Origin: Xestospongia bergquistia
Taxonomy: Eukaryota > Porifera > Demospongiae > Haplosclerida > Petrosiidae
NCBI GenBank assembly: GCA_963965975.1
Contig: OZ014411.1
Location: 6,371,001 to 6,435,000, forward strand
Direction: 5' to 3'
Length of the DNA stretch: 64,000 bases
Shown here: in pieces, positions 25,001-34,823 of the stretch
Position numbering within the stretch: position 1 is the stretch's first letter
How the letters are laid out: every line of letters starts with the position of its first letter
Program-made: the position numbers and the translations under genes
Notes under the pieces: generated by a model
The model's input: only the letters and a program-made list of their open reading frames with translations
Told to the model about the DNA's origin: nothing
Database searches by the model: none

Positions 25001-27540
25001 ATATGTTTAAAATTATAAACTGTAGGTGTTAGGTAAGGTATATTATAATGCAAGAACAGTAAAGTATACTATAATATAAGAAAAGTGACAGCTGCTCATT
25101 TAACAACAACCTGTTTAGTGCAAACACAAGTGTCCATTTTACTGATTCTTTAAATATTGCTTAGTAATTATTGTAAACAGTAACATATGACCTTATGAAA
25201 CTTTAGAATTCACTATAATGTAACTGTAACAACTATGATAGTTTATCATATATTTCTATAACAACAAGGATTCTTTACGTAGCAGCTGAATTGAACAGTA
25301 TTACAAAATATATCAGCAATATCATAAAGACAGAATGTACCTGTACATATTCTTCCATCACTATCTAGTTGATATCCACTATTACAAGCACAGTCATAGC
25401 TACCAGGTGTATTAACACATCTCTGGTGACACCAGTTTGTTAGTGAGGAATTCCCACTATAGTTACCAATTAAAACAGTTTCATTACATTCATTAATATC
25501 TACAGAAGTAAAAATAGGTGAATTTAATGTTAACATTATGATAGTCAAATAAGACAAACAAAGAAGATATACTTTAATTATCTACACATAACATGGTTTA
25601 CATCAAAACTGTTCTAGTATCCTTTATCTACTACATTGAAGTGCCGTGATTTGGTATACCTACCATTATTGTAAGCAAGCAAAAGTTTATTATTATACTA
25701 CATTTATTACATTAACATTCTGAAATTATAGCACGCAATGTTTACTGACCCAAAATATATGCTTACCAAATATGGTCATTCTTTACTTATAGCCAATGTT
25801 AGAAACTTGGAAACCTAAAGCCTTTAAGTTATAAAGTGGAACTAAGTACAAGAACAAAAAGTGCTAGTATGCAATGCTTATTAGCAATTCCTATCTACAT
25901 TGACATTAATATCTACAGAAGTAAAAGTAAATGAATGACAGTCAAACATAGGAAACAAAGAACATACACTTTAATCATCTACACATAAAATGGTTTATAT
26001 CAAAACTGATCTGTGAAACTGTGAAATGAAAAACCCTTTAACTATTGACTGGAAGTACATATATGGACAAATATGTTAACATGCAATGTTTATTGACATT
26101 CTTATAATAACCAAAACTGTGATTCAGTGTGCTTACTTTATTTGAAAGTAATCAAATCTATATTATACTATAATTGGTACGTCAATATTCTGATATAAAT
26201 AATGTTTAGTGAACCAAAATATTTGCTTACCAATACAAGTGTGATTGTCATATCCAAGTATATAATTGTTCATACAAGAACAATAGTATGATCCAGCAGT
26301 GTTGTTACAATAATGACTACATTCTCCATTATTAGTGTCACATTCATTAATATCTATTAGGAAATACCAATGAAATTATAAGAGGGGTGAGCAATTGAAT
26401 TAACGCCTATTATTTACACTCCTTCAATATAAACATTGATCATAACATAGGACATTTACATTTTATGTACACAGACATATATACCACATACAACCATAAA
26501 ATAGGTGGTCATGAAGGCCAATTACTATAGCTTCTATTTGCTTCATTACTAAATATGGCAACCTTTCTGAGTAAGTTATAGAAAATTGAATTTGGATAAG
26601 ACAAAATACTGCTAACAGTAGGACTCTTTTGACATACATAGAATTGATAGCTGGTAATCATAATCATGACCATATCATGCCAACATATAATAACATTATG
26701 ATAAAGAAATCGCAACCATGTCAATGCTCAGCAGTCGTATGGTATTTAAAAACTTGTAAATATATCATATTTCAGTTGTTCTGTCAGTAGTGTCATGTTA
26801 CCTGTTGCACAAGATGTTCCATTCCAACCAGCTGAACAAGTACAAACATTAGGACTAGTACAGTTACCATGAGTGCATCCTTGAGAGCATTGAGCTAAAA
26901 ACATTTTCATAATTTAATGTCATATAATAATACAAGAACACTTACGAATACATTGAGAGTTGACTAATGCATAGCCTACACAACATTGTGATACACTGTA
27001 ATAACTGATGTAATAAGCAGCACTGGACGTTGTGTAGTACACATACCTGGAAGACAGTTAATTAGTGTATAAAGCACTATCTTGCATATCAACTCAGGCA
27101 TATATTATCATATTTATTGAAGACATTAAAGATTTCCTACATTTGTTTATAATTATTATTTTCAAATCATGCAAAGCTGTTATAGTTATTACAATGCTGT
27201 TATGTATAAGCCATCAAGCTCTTCAAACAATTGCCTAAGTATCTTTCCTCAATACACTACAGTAGTAATGGTATTATTATAACCCTGTGTAGTATCGGGA
27301 GCACCGTGATAGCCAGAGAAATCCACAGCCATAAGTGGACCTTTGCTGTGTTGTGTAGAAAGCCGATGAGTAAATTCTGTACGAATTGCTCGTTGATCTA
27401 GCATAGGTGCAGATACCCGATTGACTAGATGTAATATAACAGAAAATGAGCAAATTAATTCGTGTGTAGTATTATTTGCTATCTTACCCAGACGATGATC
27501 CAATACACAAGAGAATAGCTAGAAAGCAACAGAAAAACAT
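12329..27540 (-). CDS. Receptor gene B: EMI-EGF-CCP-Ig-GCC transmembrane receptor (complete)
   Basis: The model has 24 exons: 27540-27488, 27424-27284, 27046-26946, 26894-26802, 26353-26231, 25499-25341, 24535-24413, 24164-24039, 23418-23296, 23081-22923, 21594-21472, 21230-21105, 20433-20311, 19842-19720, 19500-19123, 19064-17665, 17603-17492, 17313-13867, 13809-13600, 13456-13317, 13211-13193, 13094-13006, 12947-12872 and 12651-12329. These sum to 7890 nt (2629 residues) with consistent phases. Approximate layout: signal 1-17, EMI 19-98, eleven EGF modules to 565, two CCP 566-691, EGF 692-730, unknown region to about 2015, two Ig about 2017-2205, GCC2/GCC3 modules 2345-2461, Ser/Thr stalk, membrane helix about 2510-2535, and a basic then tyrosine-rich tail. 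This is a type I surface receptor by architecture. Ligand and pathway are unknown. The least certain exons are those at 13456-13193. Confidence 0.82.
13193..13809 (-). CDS. GCC2/GCC3-type cysteine-rich modules and stalk exons of gene B
   Basis: Exon 13809-13600 encodes [10 protein letters not shown] followed by [18 protein letters not shown] and CAQCP spacing typical of GCC2/GCC3 (ephrin-receptor-like) modules. Exon 13456-13317 repeats the pattern with [18 protein letters not shown] and CLPC. For frame continuity into the stalk I place the second exon's donor at 13317 (AAAA|GTTATG) and then a 19-nt exon at 13211-13193. A stronger-looking donor (GTATGT) at 13310 would shift the downstream frame. 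These joins are the weakest part of the gene model. Confidence 0.65.
13867..17313 (-). CDS. Giant 3.4-kb exon of gene B: unknown helical region plus two Ig domains
   Basis: A single exon of 3447 nt encodes about 1149 residues. The first two thirds contain many N-glycosylation sequons, cysteines (for example [11 protein letters not shown]) and helix-prone stretches, with no recognised domain. A basic RERQKRD motif near 15440 looks like a possible furin-type site. From about 14850 to 14590 lies an Ig domain (VLHCEVES...WYWTKDG...[14 protein letters not shown]) and from about 14580 to 14300 a second ([14 protein letters not shown]...[14 protein letters not shown]). Both keep the cysteine pair, core Trp and the D-x-G-x-Y-x-C motif. 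The exon ends with [18 protein letters not shown], the start of a cysteine-rich juxtamembrane segment. Confidence 0.85.
17492..19064 (-). CDS. EGF followed by an unrecognised extracellular region (exons 16-17 of gene B)
   Basis: The 1400-nt exon 19064-17665 begins with an EGF module ([13 protein letters not shown] to [13 protein letters not shown]) and continues in frame into about 430 residues with no domain I recognise. That region has a basic SRSKRSRND stretch, a cysteine cluster ([19 protein letters not shown]) and later CDIFRV and DLCSQV. A small exon (17603-17492) follows in phase 0 and encodes [20 protein letters not shown]. The region could be a divergent beta-rich or lipoprotein-like module, but nothing in the sequence decides that. 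Intron phases agree on both sides. Confidence 0.7.
19123..19500 (-). CDS. Two CCP/sushi modules of gene B
   Basis: One 378-nt phase 1-1 exon encodes two complement-control-protein modules. The first runs from [11 protein letters not shown] through CDPGYYITG and ends at TWSGLHPLC. The second starts at CPVLIGPMN and includes [13 protein letters not shown] and a Trp before the last cysteine (NWNFSNRC). The four-cysteine-plus-Trp pattern is typical of sushi modules, which usually bind proteins in complement and adhesion molecules. The longer open frame upstream of this exon reads into the intron. Confidence 0.85.
19720..26894 (-). CDS. EGF array of gene B with a repeated alpha-beta-gamma-delta cassette
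   Basis: The first EGF (26894-26802) is a plain EGF. The next (26353-26231) is a cbEGF with [12 protein letters not shown]. Then the module order alpha (25499-25341), beta (24535-24413), gamma (24164-24039), delta (23418-23296) is repeated as alpha (23081-22923), beta (21594-21472), gamma (21230-21105), delta (20433-20311). A distinct cbEGF (19842-19720, [12 protein letters not shown]) closes the array. Paired modules are nearly identical in protein, and the introns between them also match. Most modules keep the D-I-N/D-E-C calcium signature and an aromatic/Gly pair such as GSYYC; gamma keeps DSCEC. All exons are phase 1-1. Recent cassette duplication and possible gene conversion explain the similarity. 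Confidence 0.88.
25640..25930 (-). pseudogene. Vestigial EGF exon remnants inside gene B
   Basis: Near 25905-25922 the sequence 'cattaatatctacagaagt' is an exact copy of the acceptor side of an alpha EGF exon, but the rest of the exon is missing. Near 25755-25775 'atgcttaccaaatatggtc' matches the donor side of the DINEC exon that normally precedes alpha. The remnants suggest that another cbEGF/alpha pair was once present and was deleted internally. Confidence 0.55.
26946..27540 (-). CDS. Signal peptide and EMI domain exons of gene B
   Basis: Exon 1 (27540-27488) encodes [18 protein letters not shown], a short signal peptide. Exons 2 (27424-27284) and 3 (27046-26946) join in phase 2 and encode an EMI module with [19 protein letters not shown] and [14 protein letters not shown]. 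The phase 2 to 2 to 1 pattern is identical in gene A. The longer open frame that runs through exon 1, the intron and exon 2 in another phase is not the coding frame: it does not encode the cysteines conserved in the paralogue. Confidence 0.78.
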
Positions 27541-30369
27541 TTTCGAACACCCATGGAACGATCAAAGTTGTCGTGAATGTATATATAATATATAATATTC
27601 TATTCCAGTCGAACAGCGCAATCAATTATATTCATGCAAAGAAAATACCCCTTCTGTCTGTGTACACTATGTAAAAGGAGTGTGCAGCGCCCACAACTTT
27701 CAACTGTTATGTGCACACTTTTTTGATGCGTCAATCTACTAGCTTTTGGACTTAGTAATTTAAATTAATCTGTGATAAGGTTCTTGTTATGGAACTCCTT
27801 TTGAAATTTAATTTGCCAGTTATACACTTTATCTTATAAATAATTGTGAAAGTAAGATTCTAAACTTTCTGTAGATATTTACCTCACCATATTACAAACT
27901 ACAAGTAAATTATTGTGATAATTATTACATGTGTGAAAATGAGAATGATCATTTTATTCAAAAGTTAACAACCATTTATTAAAATTGATAATTTTATTTT
28001 AGTATAATATTTTTTTATTCTGACATTAGATTTATTTTCTTGGTCTTCAACAAGGTGGAATTGGAACCATTTTGGTTATAAAACTTCAAACACTGTTGAA
28101 ATCTAACATATCACAAAAATATAACGTCTATTGTAATATCAATGTTTGTTAGACATTGTAATAAATGATTTAAATTTATACAAAGGGAATAAAACCTGCA
28201 GTTGAAGAGTCGAGTGTGACGTTGTGAAATTATCATTTTTCTAACATAGCTACATGATAAAATCTATATTTTTTAATCTCAGATAACATTCAACATTGTT
28301 GCTAAAAGTGAGAAGTGAAATCTAAATACAAATCCCCTCCAGTCATCATCTTTAGGCTTTCTAAAGTTATCACAGATGATACTGTACTAACGAATGACAT
28401 AATCTCCTTGTTTGACTCTGTTTGAAATATTTTCTTTGCCTTTAAAGACCTTTCAAATCTTGAGTTTAATCTACATAATGAAGTTATCTGACAACATTTG
28501 ATTACAGTTAACAATTGAATGTATTATAGAATAGGTTAATAGTTACAGAATAGATTTGCATTATACTGGCTTTCACTTGGCAACAACAACTGATTATGTC
28601 ATGAGTTAATTTGACAGGTAACTGTATCATAAATTGGTTGACAGAATGGGTCAAGTGAAATTCAGTCAGGTGCCAACTTATATCGTAACTATTAACCTTT
28701 TCTCTGATACAGTCAAGTATTCATACATTCTATGATATTTCCAACCCTTTCTATAACTACCAACCCATTTTATAATATTGTTGACCTTGTTATGGTGTGG
28801 TTGATGGTTGACACACTGTATTATGTAATCAAATGTTGAAAGCTACTCAAATATAATATAGTAAAGTCAACAGTTAATCCATTCTGTAATAAAGTCAAAT
28901 GTGTTCTATAATGTAGTCAAATACTGACCTATTCTATGATATAGTCAACAGTTGACCCATTCCAAATCCTTTCTATGAAATAGTCCACTGTAGAATTATT
29001 ATATCACTAGTCATTTTTTGCAGATGACCCATTGTATAGATTCAATACTGAAGTCAAATGGTCACCTATTCTGTGAGTTGTCACAGAGTCACCTGCCTTA
29101 ATTATTAATTAATTACAAATAAGGAGTAAGTTCTAAAAAAACTCTTTTAACGTTAGGATAGCAGTAAAACAAACAACAAAAAATGACTCAAACAATTCAA
29201 ACAAGCTCAGTGTAAGAATGGTAGTATGGGTGTCCCTACACAGTGGCACAACATCGAGGACAAAATAGTTTTTCAATTAATTGTTGTAAGAGTTGTGCCA
29301 GAATTTTGAGGCAAACGGCTCAAAAGTAAAAGCCTTTTAACTTTGTAGAAAATTACATTTTGTTTCAGGATTATATTAACAATATTAACCAATAAAAATG
29401 TTGCATTCGTGTACTTCTGTGTGGCTACTATGTAAGGATGTCCTTAATGCCATTCCTGCTTTAGCTTGAGCTTTTTTATTACTGCCACTCCTAAATTAAA
29501 TGAATTTTTTATTTACTTTATTGTGATATTTTATTTGAATTAAGAAAACTGGCTTTGTCGACATATTACATTATGTCCACAAACTCTTTATTATTACAGG
29601 TTGGATGGGTGTACTCATGATCAGTTACAATACAACAGGTATAATTTATAATGATTACTAATAATATCAGTAACACTGTATTCTATATGAATCAGAATGA
29701 TTTAGCTATACATGTGTAAAACCAAACCAGAAGTAGCTAATTCAAATGGTACTGCACTTATTTATACTTGTTTTTTGAAGCTAAGTCTGATCTACTTCAT
29801 AAAGAGGAACAAACAAACTTCTTTTGATGACCTTCATTTTCCTCTATCATAACTCACAATGATGAGAAGCTACTTACAACCTCTGCTGTACTAATCACAA
29901 GTTTTATTTCAAAATGCTCAAAATAAGACTTCTAAAAGCAGATACCTAATTTTAAAACATTTGTCTCTCTGTGAAAACTACTTTAGAGCCTTCTAGTTTT
30001 ATAGATATTGGAAAATAAACACAAGTATAAAAGGAAACAACATCATGCCAGCCCATAAAAGATAAACAACACAATTACATAAGTTTATAAATAATTGTAC
30101 CTTTGTAGAGGAAAAGCAGTTCTGCTTATACTGGAGGGTCATCTTTATAAATGTCAGTCTTGGTTTTTGTAATGTGATGTAACTGATATGGTCACATACA
30201 GGAAACATCAATAATACAAGCCTGGAGATTCCACCCAGGCCTTCAGGCCATGGCCTGGGCAATAATTTGAGGACAGCTCTTTATCATTTTAACTATAATA
30301 GTAATTAAATTCTTGAGTTTTAACAGTTTTGCATGCATGAGTAAGCAAATGTAATTTATTAACACCAGA
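27541..30369. repeat. Upstream region of gene B with degenerate repeat field
   Basis: No gene is supported here. The block at 27560-29500 is related to 6400-6551 plus 9974-11350 upstream of gene A. From about 28500 to 29060 there are many imperfect copies of a unit built from 'attctatgatatagtcaa' and 'cagttgaccc'; combined, 'gtcaacagttgac' is close to a palindrome. Bases 29500-30369 are AT-rich and show no feature I can name. Confidence 0.5.
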
Positions 30370-31370
30370 TCTAGTCAAGTAGTCATGTCATTAGGTCAGG
30401 TGGCTACTGGTACAGCTGCTAGTTCAGAATCACAGATATTAGAAAGTCTTGGAGAATGTCCAAATCAACATATGTTAACCTCTTATCCAAAAAGAAATTT
30501 GGAAAGAAGTCTCCTGTTTTTCATTCATTCCAGTCATCCTGGTACAAGAGGTGGCCTTGGTTCATTATGATCAAGCCACGGATGCTGCATTTTGCTTTAC
30601 TTGTTTGAAAGCTAAAAGGAATGGTATACTGAAGTGTTCTGTCAGCAAAGCTGATGAGGCATTTTTAAGTAGAGGTTATTCAAATTGGAAGGATGTTAAT
30701 GGGAAGTAAGGAAGATTTACTGTTCATGAGAAAAGAGATGTTCATAAATACAGCATTCAGAGAGCAAAGGAAATTAACCGAGCATACCTTCTAAAGCTGT
30801 TACAGAATGTCATTTTTCTGGCTAGACAAGGCTTACCATTCTGAGGAACATGGTTTTCTGGCTCTCCTGATGACCCTGAGGGTGCTGGTGCTGGTGCAAA
30901 GATCAATTCAAATTTCCATCAACTCCTACTATTGCGATCAAATGATGATCCCAGTATTCACGAGTTCCTCAAGCAGAAATCCAAAAAGTATACCAACCAT
31001 CATATTCAAGATGAGTTGCTTAAAATCTTGGCCCTTAATCACTTACGTTTGATTGCAGCAGATATCAATAAATCAGGCTATTTCACATTGCAAGCTGATG
31101 AGGTGACTGATTCTTCCAACAAGGACCAAGTGATAGTTTGCTTGCGTTGGGTTGATTCCACATTTAATGTTCATGAAGACTTCATAGAATTGCATCATGT
31201 CAACGATATCAAGACGGACATAATTGTTGCTGTATTAAAAGACACGATTTTTTGATTAAATCTGAACCTATCAATGTGTAGGGGCCAGTGTTATGATGAT
31301 GCAGCCAATATGAAGAAAGCTGCGGCAGAAATTAGCACTCCATTTGCAATGGCCTGGGCAGCTCATTTGA
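30370..31370 (+). pseudogene. hAT-like transposase pseudogene (TTF-type zinc finger, ZMYM1-like)
   Basis: Fragments in more than one frame spell a hAT-superfamily transposase of the type with an N-terminal TTF zinc finger. The 5' part has YDQATDAAFCFTCLKAKRNG and SRGYSNWKDVNGK, then after a stop RFTVHEKRDVHK. The middle has NVIFLARQGLPF and LLLLRSNDDPSIHEFLKQKS. The longest open stretch (30932-31255) contains DEVTDSSNKDQVIVCLRWVD, and the conserved CRGQCYDDAANM follows near 31280. Stops and frameshifts make it non-functional. The C-terminal dimerisation region is absent. Confidence 0.75.
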
Positions 31371-31990
31371 GCTTTCTCCACCCCCGTAATATATTATACA
31401 GCAGTATCAATCAAAGATAGCACATCAGTAATTCTTTAGGATACATACACTGCAATTGTAAATCCAACCAATGAATCATACATGACTTGTTAATCAAACT
31501 AGTCCAGATTGTCTTTTACCTCAGTTTGCTAAAAAATGTTTAAAAATATCTCAAGACAGCTAAACTATTATCGGTAAATTCTATGAGGATTCACAAAAAA
31601 GACCAAAAGAAAACAAAAGCTGCTCATGGAAAGTGCCCTCAAACCAATGTCCAAAACTGTTCTTTTGGAAAACCCATTCCTACCAGTGTGGAAGTGGGAG
31701 TGACTCCCAAGATACCACCCTTTCTACCTAAAAGGACAGCACTAGTCCATATGGAATCAAAGGTCCCCACAAGTTTTGGGAGCAAGTTTTCTCCAAGCCA
31801 TAAAATGTCCAAGAAGGACAAATAATAAGTACTCCAGTAGATGTACCTATAATAGTGAGCATATACCATTGGGTTACAGGTAATGTACCATACTCAGGGC
31901 AAAGGAGGCATTCTTGATCCATTTTATCATCCATGATACATTTTTTGGGATAAAGAACCTTTATAAAATCCACTGAGGGTGTTGTGCCAC
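31371..31990. other. No gene recognised between hAT and YR element
   Basis: Short open stretches exist on both strands (plus 31583-31825, minus 31728-31994) but overlap each other and match nothing I recognise. They may be part of the 5' region of the tyrosine-recombinase element that follows. Confidence 0.4.
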
Positions 31991-32706
31991 TCACACCCTC
32001 TCCATGGCCCCTTTTTCTAACAAATGTTGTATTCCTTCATCATTAGGGCCTTGAATAAGGTTACCATTAGTTTGGCATACTCATGCAAGGAGCCTGCTAA
32101 TTCAGGCATCCATAAGGTGAAGGAAGTTAGCACAATTTGTCGAGAGAGCCAACTCAGAATGTTAGCTATCCCATCAGCTCTTCTTTTGTATTGGTCTCTC
32201 CAACCAGTGAACTATGTTGCTTTTACTCACACACAGTCAGGGCCTAGACTCGGCTGTTTCTGTGACAAATCATGAGAGGGATGATCTATTGTGGTGAGCT
32301 GAGCTGGAGAGGCTTCAGGACAGATCCCGCCTGAAACCACCATCTTGTTTCCTAAAGATTCAAACAGATGCTTCAAAATTGGGTTGGGGAGCAGTGTGTC
32401 AAAGGATTCCGACAGATCGCCCTTAGGCATATGAGGAAAGTCAATAAACCGTTCTATTTCCTAGAATTATGGCAGCATTACTGGCAATTCAATCAGTTGT
32501 GAAGAACAAGAGAAATGTAACGGTTTACTTGTACATGGACATCTCCACATTGACTTATATCAACTAGAAAGGGGGCGACCGATCCTAGCCTCTCATGAAT
32601 GTAGTGAAAATGTGCAGGGAATGGTGCATGAAGAGGGCAATTGTAATATCAGTGAAGCACCTTCCAGGTTTCCTGAACATCATAGCAGACAAGGAGTCCA
32701 GATATT
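31991..32706 (+). mobile_element. DIRS/Ngaro-type retroelement, RNase H part (left half, interrupted)
   Basis: Plus-strand fragments match the reverse transcriptase tail and RNase H of tyrosine-recombinase retroelements. Visible pieces are SQLRMLAIPSALLLYW, QTDASKLGWGAVCQR, LLAIQSVVKNKRNVTV and KHLPGFLNIIADKESRYL. Several frameshifts and stops are present. The coding sequence breaks off at 32706 at the target-site duplication of a gypsy element and resumes at 37215, so this is the older element. Confidence 0.7.
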
Positions 32707-32919
32707 TATAGAGTATTGACAATAAATGTAAACTAACTCTATATTTAGAACACACAAACCAGAGAGAAAAAGAGAGAGAAACACACGAACACAACTGAAT
32801 AACTAACTGAAATAAAATTACAGAAAAACCACATTTATACATAGTCACTATTCTATATGGGCTTGAGGTTAAGTGAGGTGTGGCTGAATATGTGGGATGT
32901 AAATACTACAGGACACTAC
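32707..32919 (-). repeat. 3' LTR of gypsy element
   Basis: This 213-bp sequence is repeated at 37002-37214. On the element strand it follows the polypurine tract. The ATATT duplication lies immediately outside it. Confidence 0.92.
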
Positions 32920-33135
32920 ATAACTCCCCCACCAGTGAGGAAACGAACGAAATAGTAAGTGTAATATCAAAGATCAAGACGAGTAGGAAAATGAACTTGT
33001 CGTCCAGAACGAGTAACAAGTGGTGGATGGGAGTTGACAGAACTACTAGAGTTGTCCTTACTGTTTGAATTAGAAGAACCACTAGGGTCGTTATTATTGT
33101 TTGTATTAGGAGAATTGACTGTAGATGAATTAAAG

Positions 33136-34296
33136 TTACCAGCTAGAGACAAATAAGAAATAAGCTGGTTTAAGGCGATCAAGAGAAATAACTTTATGTT
33201 GTCCATTCACATTAACTGTAAAATGCTTCTTTTGACGTTTAAAAACTCTGTATGGTCCATCGTAAGGACGTTGTAGTGAAGATCGTACACCATCATAACA
33301 AATAAAAACATGAGTACATGTAGAAAGAGCTGAGTTAATGTAACTCTTACGTTCCTGTGATGGAGGAGGTACGGCTTGTAATGAGTTCATGACTGTTCTT
33401 AGGCTAGTAACAAAATTAGAAGGATCGTCAGTGGATTTCAAAACAGATGGTGATAGAATTTGTCCTGGGATACATAGTACAGTTCCATATACAAGTTCTG
33501 CTGCTGTACATCCTATGTCTTCTTTCAAGGTAGTCCTTATACCTAGGAGTATTAATGGTAGGGTGTCGACACAGTGTACAGAAGATGGGAGTACTTTCAA
33601 CGCCGACTTCAATTGTCGGTGAAAACGTTCGACAAGACCATTGGCAATGGGATGATACGCTGTTGTACGAATACGATGAACTCCTATGATTTTAAATAAG
33701 TCAGCCCAGAGAATGGATTCGAATTGGCGACCTTGATCTGTAGTGACAGTACCTGGTACGCCAAACCTAGAAATCCAGTTTGCAATAAAAGCTTTTGCTA
33801 CTTCTTCAGCTGTAATCTCATGGAGAGGAACGGCCTCTGGCCACCAAGTAAAACCATCAATGATAGTAAGTAGATACGTGTAGCCTTGTGAGACTGAGAG
33901 TGGGCCGACCAGATCGAGATGAAGTTTACTAAATCTGTTGTCAGGGGTAGAGAAAGAACTAAGAGGAGTAACTGTATGACGCTGTATCTTAGATGATTGA
34001 CATGCTACACACGTACGAGTCCAATTCTTAATATCTCTGTACATGCAGGGCCAGACATATTGACCGGCTATGAGTTTGTGAGATGCTCGTATGCCTGGGT
34101 GCGAGAGACCATGAAGTACGTCAAACACTTTACGACGAAAAGGGGTCGGTACAAATGGGCATGGCGTACCATTTGAAACATCACAAATGATAGTGGAGTC
34201 TGAGAACGGTAATGGTACTGGTTTCAGATCTAATGATGAAGATGTAGATACCAGATATTCCTTAAGTTCAGGATCATTAGTCTGAGCTGTGGCCAT
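33136..34296 (-). CDS. Integrase of gypsy element
   Basis: This long open frame encodes the integrase. The zinc-binding region has HPGIRASHKLIAGQYVWP and CVACQSSK. The catalytic triad appears as LHLDLVGPL, TTDQGRQFES and AYHPIANGLVERFH. The C-terminal part has QRPYDGPYRVFKR and SLDRLKPAY. A further open piece (33206-32967) in another frame supplies the normal tail ending TRSGRQVHFPTRLDL, so a frameshift lies near 33150. Confidence 0.88.
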   Translation of the reverse strand: MATAQTNDPELKEYLVSTSSSLDLKPVPLPFSDSTIICDVSNGTPCPFVPTPFRRKVFDVLHGLSHPGIRASHKLIAGQYVWPCMYRDIKNWTRTCVACQSSKIQRHTVTPLSSFSTPDNRFSKLHLDLVGPLSVSQGYTYLLTIIDGFTWWPEAVPLHEITAEEVAKAFIANWISRFGVPGTVTTDQGRQFESILWADLFKIIGVHRIRTTAYHPIANGLVERFHRQLKSALKVLPSSVHCVDTLPLILLGIRTTLKEDIGCTAAELVYGTVLCIPGQILSPSVLKSTDDPSNFVTSLRTVMNSLQAVPPPSQERKSYINSALSTCTHVFICYDGVRSSLQRPYDGPYRVFKRQKKHFTVNVNGQHKVISLDRLKPAYFLFVSSW

Positions 34297-34313
34297 ACCC
34301 TGGAAATCAAGGG

Positions 34314-34823
34314 CTAGAAATCAAGGGCTAGAAAGGTATTCTGGGAGAGTGTGTTGACATTAGCTCGTGATAATGCCTCAGCAACTGGGTTGTCACTGCC
34401 TTTGACATGTCGTATGTCAGAAGTAAACTGAAGGATGTAGTCGAGGTGACGAATTTGATGAGGGGAGTGTCGATTGGGGCGAGATGAGAGTGTAGCAACG
34501 TGTGTCAACGGTTTGTGGTCTGTTAAGACATGGAATTCCTGTCCTTCAAGGAAATATCGAAAATGTTTGATGGACTAGTGAATTGCCAAGAGCTCTCGAT
34601 CAAAAGTACTGTATCGACGTTCTGTAGGAGTGAGAGTCCTGGAATAATATGATATAGGTTGCCACATATCATCAACATACTGTTGTAACACGGCACCAAT
34701 AGCGGTATCAGAAGTGTCAGTTGCTAGAGATAATGGAGCATCTGGTTTAGTTGGTTGAGCAGTGTAGCTTCGGCTAACACCTCTTTGATTTTGTGAAAAG
34801 CTGTAACGGCATCTGGTGTCCAC
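34314..34823 (-). pseudogene. RNase H portion of gypsy pol, broken by frameshift and stop
   Basis: Two open pieces (34823-34575 and 34508-34314) carry the RNase H domain: [36 protein letters not shown] and later IRHVKGSDNPVAEALSRA. The catalytic Asp and the ALSR end motif are visible. A stop near 34575 and a frame change separate the pieces. Confidence 0.8.

Noticed and set aside
27249..27503. Open frame covering exons 1-2 of gene B in another phase
   Set aside because: It crosses a clear GT-AG intron, lacks the EMI cysteines and is interrupted by a stop in the paralogue (near 5490).
33389..33622. Plus-strand open frame inside the gypsy integrase
   Set aside because: It is the antisense shadow of the integrase frame, whose catalytic motifs are intact.
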